Of a DNA stretch of 64,000 nt, positions 34,101-46,295 are shown in pieces. The stretch is from Poa pratensis. Lineage: Eukaryota; Streptophyta; Magnoliopsida; Poales; Poaceae. The notes under the pieces were generated by a model. It saw only the letters and a program-made list of their open reading frames with translations, was not told where the DNA came from and did no database searches. Location: the NCBI GenBank assembly GCA_947311845.1, contig CAMZMU010000080.1:45384745-45448744 (forward strand). Direction: 5' to 3'. Made by a program: the position numbers and the translations under genes. Position 1 is the first letter of the stretch. Each line of letters starts with the position of its first letter.

Positions 34101-37100
34101 CTATGAAAACTCTGAATATCTACTGATTCTTTCCCTATACGAAGATGATCGCCGTACATCCGGCTTCAGACAGCTGACGAGGCAGGGCATCGTCTCATCA
34201 AGCCCTGCACAATTCAGTTTGATGGATGCCAATCTACCGGATCTGAAAGAGGAGCATCCAAGGTGCACCGAGGAGGAGCTTACTCGGCACATGTCAGAAC
34301 GGCGGTGCAAAGAGCCGGCACACTTGGAGCCGGTGCCTGCGCCTGCCGCACATATAGCTAATGATGAGCTTGTCCATGGAAGCTCCTTTATTGGGGTGGT
34401 GCTTGTGAGCTTCATGAACGAGACTATTGTGTGTCTGCACAAAGGGCAAGATATGGAGCCAGGCACCCCGCGGATTGATGTCGAGCTGCTTGTGGTGGAG
34501 CACAAATAGAGTGCACATTTGGTGCAGAACTCGTGGCCACAACCTATTATAACATAAAAATCTTATGAATGGATCTGACAAGGTAGAACGATTCAGCATT
34601 ATGGCTATTTTGTTAGTACCTTCTGCAGCTACCGTGCATTCCATCTCCAAGCATATGACACATGGATCATGGCAAGTAGATGAGACGGAGGTTTTTCTCC
34701 ATCCACATTCCCTGTTGACAATCAACACAGGAGTGAAATTTTTAACAATCCAGAACAAACGGGGAACAGTTTATCCATTCTTTCTCAACTGAAAACGGGC
34801 CTGAGAAAAACATTGGATGCCCAATGAGGTAAAAGCCCAAATTCACATTCTCAGCATTCTGCACCTATTGAGGCGCAGTTTCTCCTACAATGAAGTGAGT
34901 ACTACTTTCTTCTGTTTTAATTGCTAACATAGGCATGTTAGCTTTTAGACTAGGTGACAATGACTGTGGCTTTGTGCACAAGGTTTGTACATGAGTACAG
35001 ATGCTTAGCACTTTGGAGATTTCATTTCTATTAGAGAAACGAATAGGTTTGAAGTAGCAGTTTCAAAAAGGAAAAAATGTTAACAATATGTACATACTGT
35101 GTCTGGTATTTGAACTCACCGAGCAATTTTGACAATGCTCATCAGTGGAAGGGACAGATATGGTGATGGAAGAATGCGTACTCTCCCTTCTGGGTGTTTG
35201 CTAAGGATGCCTTCAGCACTGGTTTTGTGCCATGAGCGAGCCACCATCAAAGGAGTCAACCTTCAAGGAAATAGCATTGGAAAACGGTAAACCGTCCACA
35301 TGGAAATTATTTACCTAACAGGCATAAACATAGGCTAACGCTAACCCTTTTTTCTTAATGGGATGATCTAATGCTGGCTATAAGTCCAGGCTATTATATG
35401 AGATCGCAATGCACATAAGCACAAAATGCAACCAACTGCTTTATACGTGAGTTCAGCTCGAAGAATAAATGATGTATTTAGGAAGACACAAGTTACATTT
35501 AATTGGCAATTGGCATAATCGGAGTAGTTAGATCAGATGTTCCCATTAAAGGGCCCAGCAGCATTAAACGTATGGAAGTGACATCAGTAAATAGACCAGA
35601 TTTCCACAAAGCACCATCTCAGATAAATAAAGGCTACACAGGAACTTCATGTGGCAATTGTAAAGTAACAATCTTTAATGAGATGCTAAATTGTTGTGAA
35701 TTAAACAAACAAACACTTAATATTAGAAGCATGGAATTGCTTAGGCATACCCGTTAGCATTTTCAGCTCCCATGTCCGCTCCAGCTGCAATGAGGAGCTG
35801 TTTTACGGCAATCAGTAAATGGGAGTTGGATAATTTTCAAAAATTTCATGGAAGGGAGAAAGTAATGCATACTTGGCAGCATACAACACTTCCACCACAA
35901 GCTGCATAGTGAAGGGGTGTACTTCCTGAACCTGCAATTTCAAGGCCGTGTTAATCTATGACCATGTAAAGATGTTCATGATATTTTCACTTGTTCCGCA
36001 CATTTTGATGTCAGATGTAATAAAGTTCCATAAACCATGACTACTTGAATTGAGTTAGACATCTTATTTTGTGTTCGTTTTTTACCCTGTTCAGTTTTTA
36101 CCTATGAGATCAATAGTTGAACCATCGTTGACCGTGACCTCAGAGACAGAGGCTCCAAGATCTAAGAGCAATTGCAAGCTCTCAGCATGCCCGTGAAGAG
36201 CTGCCAAGTGAAGAGGACTGACACCTCCATCCGACTTTCCATTAACTAGTCTCCGAAGATTTCTGAAAAGCAAAAGGAAAATGGATATTATTTATTTGTT
36301 GTCGAAAGATACCAATACATTTGAACGTCAGATATGTGACATACCCTGCATCAAAAGCTTCCTTATTTGTTTCATCTGCGGGTGTACCACGCATAATATT
36401 CCAAAAATCCGGCACACTAGGCACGTAATCAGCCACAAGAAGCCGGATGCACCGAGTATGACCTTTCAGGGCGGCAAAATGAATTGCTGTTGCGCCACTA
36501 AAACAATCTTTTTTGTGAATCTAATATTAGAGATACATATCACTTGCATCAGTAGAAATTATAGCCTAGTTTGAGACAATCAACATTTTTCTGCCATGAC
36601 GAAAACACAAGGATATAGTTGATATTCACTTACATTAGCTTTAAAAAGAACTAGGATCTGTACAACTTTCCAGTGACCATATAGACAAGCTTGCATCAGA
36701 GCAGTCTGCACAACAATTGCTGTGTTTAGAGTCGACACAAGAATCAAAGAAACATTTTCTTTGACAACAGAACAGAGATGGAAAGAACATAATGAGGTGA
36801 AATCAGATCATTCCTTGTAGAATATTCCAATAAGATATCTTTTGTTAAGGTCATTCATATGGATATGGGCCATTTGTATAATGAAAGTTTTCTCCACTGA
36901 TGTTTATATACTCGTCTTGGTGATAAAACTAGTAGGATCTAGAAGTCAACTAAGAGAAAGTAGTAATGAAGCTTACATTCCATCTACATGAAACTACTGG
37001 TTATCATCTTCCAAGACATGAGCAACCTCAGAAATATGAGAAATTCATATATTTGCAAGACTCCAGCAAATATTAAAATAAACAATTTTTGGGATAGTTT

Positions 37101-37613
37101 TGGTTGAATTTATTTCTCTACAATGATTAGAAAGTATTCTTTATCAATATAATGAAATTTTTAAAAGGTATTAAGAAATGGGTATCACTCATTCGCAAAA
37201 AAAAGGGTATCAATGACGAACAAGGTGGAAGAAGAAAAGAGAGCTCGCCTGTCCTCTGCAGTTCCTAAGGTTGATATCAACACCGGATTCGATTAGGAGG
37301 GAAACAATCTGATGGAACAATGAAATTACTTGTTAATAAATAAGAATAAACATACACTGATTTAAGAAATTAACAAAAGTGACTCATAAATAACCGCACA
37401 TCGACAAGATCTGCATCGAGAAAATTATTGAATCACCTCATGGTGGCCTTTCGCTGCCGAGTAATGGAGGGGCGAGTTCCGGATCCCGATGTCGAGTACC
37501 GTGCAAGCGGGGGTTGAGCTCCAATAGGGCTCTAGCCTCCTGGATGTCTCCATCCCTTGCGGCAGAAACAAGCCGCTCGCGGTAGCGGAGCAACCGAATG
37601 AGTCACCCATCAT
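34101..37613 (-). CDS. Ankyrin-repeat RING E3 ubiquitin ligase, XB3/XBAT type (ten exons)
   Basis: Exons read leftward: 37613-37437, 37308-37249, 36705-36634, 36520-36345, 36262-36102, 35931-35873, 35797-35751, 35260-35120, 34711-34620, 34543-34101. They join to 476 codons with phase kept throughout. All introns have GT-AG ends except intron 2, which starts GC. Residues ~45-250 hold ankyrin repeats ([61 protein letters not shown]). A C3HC4 RING follows: C315, C318, C330, H332, C335, C338, C361, C364. It resembles rice XB3-family ligases, closest from memory to XBOS33. Exon 1 is out of frame with the family from about residue 11 to 43. The NGWTPL motif reads NGLTPL in exon 8. Likely a cytosolic or membrane-associated E3 ligase. 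Confidence 0.85.
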
Positions 37614-37619
37614 ACCTAA

Positions 37620-39240
37620 GAGCCCCATGGTTCTTCTACCAATGAAAGCACAAATTGTTAGAACCACCTACGATGAACTCGCCCTATATTGGATCTCAAT
37701 ACTTGAGCATGCTGTGGGGTAACATAGTTCTTGAAGCCAAGTGAACTGAGACCCCAAGAATGGAGAGCTGGTGCTATAAGTAGAGCAAATTGTCCCCAAA
37801 TTGATGTGGGAGGGGAATTAAACCACTTGGACACTCCACAGGAAACCGATTCAAGAAAAGGGGAAATTAAGCCAGCTGTCCACTTCGCAAAGCACCAAAG
37901 TCCTACGTAGGCAAAACCGAAATGGCATAGCAGAACACGACTCGATTGTACAATAACTAGCAAGGGATTCACATTAAGGGCCAAGCAAGTAAGTAATTGG
38001 ATTACTAGGTCACCCTGAGAAGCCAATGGGCATAAATGGTAACAAAGTTGGCCCCCTTTCTGAAAGAACCTCAAATTGACAGGATAAGCAGGAAATCTAA
38101 ACAGAGGTAGCATCCCTCTGCAAGAAAGTAGCATCAGTTGATCCAATAAAGTAGTACTGCTCTGACCAACTGGGCAGTCCATATGGATCAAAGAGTACAC
38201 ACTGGCATGGCATCTTCCTTTAGGAAACTACCACAAATTGATTCAACAGAACTAGAATAAAACTAAGGGCGTCATCTTTAGACAAGACAATATCCCCAAC
38301 CAATTGATCCAAGAAATGGTAGGTAACGCCCTCTTGTTTTACTACAATTATTATATTAGTTTCTTACAATTGGAGTTGTTGGGAGACGCAGTAATAATGG
38401 TGGAAACAGCAGCAGAGACGGGTCACTGTCTCTTGTCCTTCTCAGGAGAACGGCCCCATGGCTCCAAGGAGGGAATTGCACAACTACCAGCATCGGCATT
38501 GAGCTCACGAATTGACTTTTATCGGTGAAGAATAAGGGAAAGAACAGAGAGGGTGATAAGAACTGAAGTACACGGCATCGACTAAAACTTCCATCACATT
38601 TCGACATTTCATAATAAGAAAAGAAATACTATATAACAGACCTCTGAACAATTCAGCAACCAATCATCAGGAAACAAAGAACCCGGATCACGACCCTGCC
38701 CCATTCTTGGCAAAATACATGGAAACATTTGCACACATATCTCCGGCAACCCAGATCTTTGGGCTACAAGAAATGGATTTGCGCAAGTAATAAGGATTAG
38801 TACAGGCCATTGCTCCTCACCTGCCTCCCTCCCGAAATGGATCTTCAGGCGGCCTGCAACCGGGATGAAGAAGCTCCTCCGCCGGCCCCTTGCCGCCACC
38901 ACCAACTCATCAAGAAACACGCTCAGGGACAGGCGGAAGAAAGCAGATGGAAACCACCGCCAACGCCACCACGGGATCAGAAACTGCAAATGACTTGGCG
39001 CGTTCTAGCTGTCCATGTCTGTCGGGGACGGCACTCGCGTCGCGTGCAGGGATGGGGGCGGGTGAGAAGAACAAGGGAGGTGGGAGACAAGACAAGGATG
39101 GGGAGGGGGGGCATGCAGTGGAGGGCACGAGGAGCAGAGGAGGAAGGAGGACGATGTGTACACATCTACACATGGAACGGGATCGAATTGGCTCTCGTGA
39201 ATTATTTATTTATTTGTTTATATCATGCTGGCTAGGCTAG
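37620..39240 (-). promoter_or_regulatory. Upstream region and possible 5' leader of the ankyrin-RING gene
   Basis: No convincing coding sequence in 1.6 kb. Read leftward, a TATA-like GATATAAAC lies at about 39213-39222, followed by a CT-rich leader (about 39150-39060) typical of plant 5' ends. If this is the promoter, the 1.5 kb to the ATG must contain a 5' UTR intron. Open frames on both strands here have no recognisable domains. Confidence 0.35.
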
Positions 39241-39935
39241 CTGCCGGCGCCGGAAGGCGTGGAATTGGTCTGTGACAAATGTTCCTTGGTGGTGTCGGAA
39301 GCCTGCACTGACAATTTCTTCCCTTCGTTTTCTGCTATTTGCAGTACAGTGACGTGGGTAGCTACTATAAAGAAAAGGAGGCTCTGCTCAGTGATCCCGA
39401 ATCCCAATACAAGCTGAAAATGTTACATTGCATTATGTTTAAGATTTATTCCCAAATTTTGAAATGGTAAACAAATTATGTGCGAGAAGTATAGCTTCTT
39501 TCGAGATTTGTTATCAGAGCTACATTGTTTACTTTAATGGCTCTCGCCTTGACCAGCTCTACATTGATAATCATGCTGACTTTTTATTTACTACCATTTA
39601 TATATAGTAGCTGATGTATGGAAACGTGTTGCGTCATTCTCAGTGATAACATAATGATACCATTATATATGATATCGTTTGGAATTTACCAAAGTCGTCC
39701 TCTTTTTCTTGAGCAATTGACACAGGTCGTGTCAATTCATTTAAGACGGAAAAAGAGCCTTTTTTCATGGAGCATGAGACAACCAATAAGAAGGGACTAC
39801 TCTTGACTGCCCTCCGATCTAAGTATGCGATGGAGGGTGGCCGAATGCCTGAGTGCACGACCTAATATCCTCGGAATTAAGAAAGATAACTTTTATGTAA
39901 GTCAATCGCTAGGCCGGAATGATGTGATGATTTTG
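39241..39935. other. Intergenic DNA; no gene seen
   Basis: No recognisable gene. The right part may already be the decayed 3' end of the adjacent minus-strand LINE. Confidence 0.4.
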
Positions 39936-41400
39936 CTATTTCCAGATGTTCCAAAGGGATCTCTCGTAGATCGACAAGCATGGTATCACACCAAGAAAAG
40001 AGAGAAGGCGGGAAAGCCGTGAAGTCTCTTTCCGCCCAAAGGAGGAAAAATATTCTTGAGCACCCTCGCGAAGGGGTATTCCATGGGCATATGGATCGTC
40101 CTCTACTGTAAACATGTCAAGTGTAACGATTTTTTCGTTGAACACCAACTAGAAAAAAATGCCATCTAGACTCGGTATGGGCACCCCAAAATCCTACTTG
40201 ACTGGAAGCGTCAGTAGGGCCCGCAAACTGCATAGAGTAGGCAGAGCTAGAAGATTAGTTGCCTTAGCCGGTTGAGCAAATGGTATAAAGTGTCGGTGCT
40301 AAGGTTTATCGAGGACAGCAAGACACGGCGAACTGGGCAGAATAATCTTGGAACAACCCAGGTTACTTATCATCACCGAGCTCCTTTTGACCGCTCCTCC
40401 GATTCCTCCTGGATATCTTGATAAAGCTTGGGAGACAAACTTGAGAGCGCCCTCTTTCCCGAGTAGTTGTCATGCCAGAAGTAGGAATTTGCGCCATCAA
40501 CTAAGGTTATCGTTGTCGATGCCTGAAACAACCCATATCAACACTGCTACGAAGAAGGTTTGAGCTAGCCAAAGGTAAATCGTGGTTAGTCCGTTGAAAC
40601 CATAGCCAACGCAGTTTGAGTGCACGACTAAACCTCTAAATCTGCGATTCTTGGGACATTAGGGCATGGTTGAAACCTAGTATTGAAATCGCACAATGCA
40701 TTCCTCAAAGACTACGAGAATGTCTTATACATCAGTGTCAGTTTACCTCACGTCTAAGATCTTGTTTTGACAAGGTTTGTGACCAACCATGCCGTTTCTC
40801 CAAAGGGGGGCGGCATGAAGGATATAACTCTCATATATTCCATGTAATGCATGGTTTGCAAAAATGCATGTGTGGTCTAAAAAGGTGAGATTCTGCAACG
40901 CACATATCTCGCTTTGATAGGCTTGAGGTGTCCAGCATTCTTGCTCTTAGGATTTTCTTGAGTAGGTTAATGTCAATGGTGAAGACCATGGGGAAGAGAT
41001 AGGGTCTCTCTGGTGCATGCCCCTACTTACGCTGCTTGAAAGGGATGCTCGGGCTCCCATTTAAGAGAACACGAGAATAAGACGATATGAATGTTATGCA
41101 AATTCAATACCTTCAACGGTGACTAAACCTTGCTTGGGCAGCACTTCAATAGATATATCTAATAGTGGGAACCAAGAGGCTTTGAAATGTCCTAATTCAG
41201 GAAAAACATTGGGGTGCTTGAGGCACGAAATTCATGAATGAAGTTCTAGGTGTGGATAAAGTTATCATGGATGCCTGCTTCCGGACAAAAGCACTATGCT
41301 CCTTGGAAATTAGGATTGGGCTCAAGGGCACCAATCTATTCGCCTCCATTTCAGAATATATTATATGTATTACATGAGCTGATGCCAAGGATTACTCCTT
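39936..41400 (-). pseudogene. Degenerate L1-type LINE ORF2 fragment
   Basis: Read leftward in changing frames, pieces of a plant non-LTR reverse transcriptase appear in the right order. These are ANRLVPLSPILISKEHSAFV (near 41355-41290), a decayed QGDPLSP region followed by MVFTIDINLLKKILRARML (near 40990-40930), then the C-terminal DGANSYFWHDNYSGKRAL (near 40535-40475), then SAY-MQF-like remnants near 40230. Many stops and frameshifts are present. The order and spacing fit L1-clade elements. The 5' endonuclease part was not found. Confidence 0.65.
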
Positions 41401-42639
41401 GCGTTAGATAGCAGCCACTTTTTTTTACGTTATCTTCATTTTTGCAAGTTTAGGTCTAATTAAATCTCGTCTGAACATAACATTTGTTGTAGATGACTCC
41501 AATACAATAGCGATCGTGCCGCTCTTATGATAGACAATATTATATAGAGTTGGATATTGTTCCCGAGAGTGGTATTCTCCAACCATTTATCCTCCAGACA
41601 ACTGGATGACACGACATATCTTTTCCCCTGGCACTTGATCAAATTAGCAGCATGATCACACCTTTCATCAGTCTGGTTCATGTCTATAAGTGATACTACT
41701 TGAGTTTTCCTTGTATGTTCAATTATAATTCCACAATTAATTAGTGCCCCAATAAATTCGGTTATATACATTTGTAGATGAAATTCGATTTATATGTACA
41801 TACATGAAAGTGTCTCAAGAAGAAAAAAAAATCAAGGCAAACTAATCGCTGTCAACGCTTGGATAAGAATTACGCCAACTAAATAATAATATGGCCAGTT
41901 ATTAAGCTCAACAAGCAAACGATCTCTTGTACGGCAGATTCCGTTTGGGTTATAGACACCGGGATAATGACCGCTTATTATGCTAAACAAACAAATGACT
42001 TTTTCTATAACAACCTCTACAAAAAAATAAAGGCAAGCCCATAAACAAACGTATGACTTTTTCTATAAGAAGAATGGACTTTTCTATTGGAAACCACAAT
42101 TTGTTTTTTCATTATACCATTTCTTCTCTTTGTCGAAAAAAAATTATATGATTTCTTCAGTACTATCGTGGCACCTCTCTGCTTTGTTTGTGCAGTGCTC
42201 GTACGGGGGCATATATCGTGCAAGGGGACATGGGGGCCTGTTCCTTTGTGTGCTCTTTCGTCGCATATGTTATTATATCTCCCATCAGAAAAACAATATC
42301 ATTGCAGACAAGACGAAGCAAGCGGCCACCAGTCCCCACACGGAAGACATGCCTGCCCTGCCTTGCCTGCCCTGCCTTGCCTGCATGATGGAAAGCGAGC
42401 CACGCAGCGAAGAGGGAACAGGTCGCGGCAGGAGGCTCCGTTGATTACTCTCCGGCGCGCGGCAGGCCGGCCCCCATTTTTGCGTCGCTCCGCCGTTGGA
42501 GCACAGCCGCGTGTAATGAACTTTGCACGCCTAATGTGTACCGTTAGTTGTCAGAAGCATGTACTGCCGTAGATTGAAACACTTAAGCAGGTGCTTTGAG
42601 TTTATTAATCAACTAATTAGAGTATACTAGATGAAAAAC
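41401..42639. other. Intergenic DNA; no gene seen
   Basis: Nothing recognised. An imperfect repeat of GACTTTTTCTATAA occurs near 41996-42070. (TGCCCTGCCT)-like short repeats occur at 42350-42385. Confidence 0.4.
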
Positions 42640-42642
42640 TAA

Positions 42643-44327
42643 GAGCATCTCCACCGACACTCTCCAAAACTCCCGATAGGTCCAATGGTTATTGATCTGA
42701 GCACCTCGAAAATGTGTCCGGCAACACCTGGCCGCCCCAAACTTTCAAGGTCGACTCAGGACGCCGGACAAGGACCTTGTCCGGGAAAGGCCTTCGATAG
42801 GTGAGGTCCTTGTGTCATAGACACGCGACCGGTTAGCCGCGAATAATGGCGGCGTGTAGAAGGCCGGTCCGTGGAAGAATGGTGGCGCCACCCACTTTGG
42901 AGGTTCCCAGGCGCGCGCTAGAATTAACGCTGGAGCCAGTTCATGCGCTACGCGTAACATTAATGCCAACCGCCCATCCGCCTACCCGCGGCAGTATAAG
43001 AAGGCCTCACCACGTCTCGCCTGTCCTCTTGCTCTCCTAGTTATGTACCGTCGCCGAGCCACAGACACACCATGTCCCACAACTAAGAGACTGTCGGTTT
43101 TAGGGGGACGTTCCGGGGGGGGGGGGGGGGGGGGGGGGGGTTGGGGCTCAACCTCGAACACGCGTGGGTGTTCCTCCCGAACGGCCTCCTTGTCCCGCCG
43201 GATTACTGCCTACCGAAGGGGTGGGTTGTAAGTGTGGAAGGCCTCGCCGTGCAGCCCATCCCCGTGACCCCCAAGCACTTCAACCTCACCGTTGGTTGCA
43301 TGGACAAGATGACGCGCCGAGAACGCCGAAAAAAACTTCAACGCGTGGCACGAGCGCTTCACACGCGAGCGCGACACGTACCGACATCGATGCGTACGAA
43401 GGCACGTGGAGGCCGCCGCAATTCAATGCCAGAGGGCGACGGTGCTTGTGGGAAGCGACCACATGGTGGATAGCGCATTCGAGGCCGCCCGTCAGCACGC
43501 CGCAACATGGAGCACCATCCGCTTGCAGTCGATACCACCGCATCGACGTGGCGGCGACATTGGTAGCTGCGAGAATGTGAAGGAGGAGTGACGTGATGGC
43601 GGTAGTGGCAGCGCAACGACATCGTCTGCTGCAAGGCAAAGGAGAGTAGCACTCACCACCTTGTCGAGAGGCGACATCGTCATCTCTGACATCCAGTTGG
43701 AGCGGCATGCGCCAGCGTGCCACTCGCCACCGCATGGCCACCTCTCATTCTGCCGGTAAATCAAGAAGGAGGTGAATGAGCAGCCACGCTCGTCGCCGCC
43801 GTGGGAGGAGCTGCCTCCGGAATGGCGCGTCCCCTCCCTATCACGGTGCCATGCTGACGATGACTTCCCCGGTTTCAGTTGTGTTTTAGTTCCATTGAAG
43901 GCAGAGACCAATGGATTTAAAGGCCATCGAGCTTTCGGCGCAGCAGGCCTCTCCTCTGGCTGCAGCGCCGCCTCCACCTCGACCGCCGCACATTTGGACG
44001 CCTCTTTCTCCGCCCCCTGACTATGGAGCTTCCTCCTCCACTACCTATTTTTATGTCTCCTTCTCCTCCTCCAACGATGAGGCGTAGGGTTAGGAGGGTT
44101 TTTAGTCTAGGTTTAAATTTCATTCGAAATATTGTAAATATTAATAAATTACTACAAGCTGCAATTTGAATGAAAATTTATACATTTTGATTAAATTTGA
44201 TTTATTCTTTTTTTTGGAGCCGCCGCTTGAGGCAACCCCGAATTAGGCGGGACATGTGCCCGACACTCCCGCATACACAATTTTGGTGATGATGGGCACA
44301 CTTTTAGGAGACCCGGTGAAGATGCTC
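42643..44327. mobile_element. PIF/Harbinger-like non-autonomous DNA element with TAA target duplication
   Basis: Ends GAGCATCTCCACCG...CGGTGAAGATGCTC form terminal inverted repeats with one mismatch. TAA occurs on both sides (42640-42642 and 44328-44330). The 1685-bp body is GC-rich, includes a 26-base poly(G) at 43115-43140, and encodes pieces of a protein in shifting frames (VFLPNGLLVPPDYCLPKGW near 43165-43220). No DDE transposase core was recognised. TSD length and TIRs fit PIF/Harbinger. Confidence 0.72.
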
Positions 44328-44330
44328 TAA

Positions 44331-44498
44331 GGGCTTGTTTGGCTGTCCGGGTTAAATATTCCCGGGAAAATAATACCGGTCGGAAATCTGAAGAACCAGG
44401 TGTAAAACCCGGGGATTCTATTCCCGACCTCCGGACAAGGGGAAAATTCTCCTCGGGAAAGGCGGGATCCCCCGGGATTGCAGTTACCAAACAAGCCC
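44331..44498. mobile_element. Tourist-like MITE abutting the Harbinger-like element
   Basis: 168 bp with inverted ends GGGCTTGTTTGG...CCAAACAAGCCC. TAA flanks it at 44328-44330 and 44499-44501. The left TAA is the same triplet that forms the right target duplication of the neighbour. The interior holds CCCGGG-rich inverted segments. Confidence 0.75.
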
Positions 44499-44501
44499 TA
44501 A

Positions 44502-45092
44502 GAGTCGCTACACCATCTCGTGGTTGGTTTTCGGCCGCACAGGGCCTACTTATCGCCTAGTGGCAGTCGCATAGCTAGACCCCCAAGAACAACACCAAGC
44601 AGTCGCATAGTCTGGAAGCTGTGCAAGGAGCACTGTTCAGCAAGTTCGTCATAGGTACTGAACATTAAATGCACCTTTGGACATAAGCCGGTCACCAGGG
44701 TTGAAAGAGTTTTGCCCTAGAATGTGTACACCGCGGGGCGCTAGTAGCGAGCACCAGAATTGATTTCCAGGCCGTTTCCCCCAATTTTCATCCGCCCCTT
44801 TCTGCAACGACTTTCTTTTACTCACGAGCCGCTGCGATAGATAGAGCGAACGCTTCTGTCTCTTTTGTTTGTATTAAGGTTGCGTTACAAGTTTGTTTGT
44901 TCGCAAAAAACTGTTAAAAAAGTGGCATGTACACATGAAGATCCCTATTAAAATTGTTTTCACCCACCACCTTCTCAGTGCCCCAATATCATATCAAAAC
45001 ATAGAAGACATAATTGCAGAACTTGGATACGTTAGCTTCATAGATATTGAAAGAGTCATTTGAATCACCCACCTAAGAGGTCAGAACGAGGT
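44502..45092. other. Intergenic DNA; no gene seen
   Basis: No gene or repeat recognised in about 590 bp. Confidence 0.4.
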
Positions 45093-45360
45093 AATATTAT
45101 GATATGGATCGGAATGCCGATCTGATCTCCGCCGTCACCAATTTCGTGTGAATGATTCACTCATTCAACCTCTCCTTTTGTGGGTTAGACTTTTAGGCAC
45201 TTAATTATGTATACCTCTTTCACTTTTCAGCCCCCCTGATGTAATTTGTTGATGTAAAACTCCTAGCTACCTAGCTGTGCCCTAATTTTAATAGTAAAAA
45301 AGTAACCGTAGGGGTTTTCCCCTACGGTAAGAGTGTTCAAAAAAAATATTATGATATGGA
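45093..45360 (+). mobile_element. Short A-tailed retroposon with 16-bp target-site duplication
   Basis: The direct repeat AATATTATGATATGGA lies at 45093-45108 and 45345-45360. Between them is a 236-bp body ending in a hairpin (ACCGTAGGGG/CCCCTACGGT, 45305-45328) and an A tail. Hallmarks of target-primed reverse transcription: A tail and long TSD. No box A/B was seen, so it is more likely the 3' end of a truncated LINE than a SINE. Confidence 0.75.
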
Positions 45361-46295
45361 GAAAGAAGTTTGTAGGCATCAAATGAGAAAATATGAAAAC
45401 AACTCACCAAACAAAACTTGATATCACCATCTCCAGAGGGGTTCTGCAAGGTTGGTCCATATTTCTTGCGGCTTGAGGTGCTATGAGAGAAATCCCTGCA
45501 CTAGCGTTTGTTGGGGATAGCAATGACGACGCCATGATGTCGTTCCTCTCCATGGAGACCAGCTTCATCCCTTTTGATATCTCCAAATCTTGTGATCTCC
45601 GAGAGAAACCCCTAGATGATTCAAGTTTACTGGATCAGGCAATTGCGGCATTTCAATGACGGCTTCCTCATTGGAGGCGTGTCCTTTAAGGTCATGGTTA
45701 TCACTACTATGTGACTCGTGTTGGTTTAGCTGGCTTGGGACCGACAGTGGTGGTGTCGCCGGGAGGTGGCAACCTCGTTAGTCAAAGTTACCTTTGACCG
45801 ACATGTTCCATGTCTAGGGAAATTTGGACGACTCGTACTTGGTGCGGTAGCGGTAGGATTCTTTGTTGTGTTCATGCACTGAAATGGTAGTCGTTCACTA
45901 GACGAAAGGTGATGATGATGAAGTTGCATCAATGTCGAGTTTTGTGCCTCTCGGACTCCTAGTAGAATGTTCAAGTTTGGCTCTTTTTATGCAGTAGTGG
46001 CCCGGCGGTAGGTTTCGTGCTGTTTTCCAAGATGACGGGAAACTCTTTTCCCTTAAGAGATTAGGTAGACCCCATGTCTCTTTTTGGCAGATAAATTGGT
46101 CTAGATTGAAGATCTGCATGACTAAAACACCATAAATTTCCTAGTGCATTTCAGGACTTTTATTCCGTGCGATTTTTCCTCGGCAGTCGAGGCGTCATCA
46201 CCAACAAGACCCAAACCTAACAAAGAAGAAAAATAATCGGTAATCAGACATATATCTAGAGTACGCCACCTTTGGGCTCCACATCTTATGCTGGA
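45361..46295. other. Intergenic DNA; no gene seen
   Basis: About 0.9 kb without recognisable gene, although GC content and short frames vary. It may be old repeat DNA. Confidence 0.4.

Noticed and set aside
37658..38200. 180-codon minus-strand open frame upstream of the ankyrin-RING gene
   Set aside because: No domain, low-complexity mix of residues and no splice link in phase with exon 1. Better explained as leader or intron sequence.
38609..39240. Overlapping open frames on both strands (up to 141 codons)
   Set aside because: GC-rich shadow frames in a probable 5' leader region, with no recognisable protein features.
39809..40640. Possible organellar DNA insertion
   Set aside because: The first impression came from even base composition. 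Minus-strand translation shows L1-type C-terminal motifs (DGANSYFWHDN), so it is treated as LINE.
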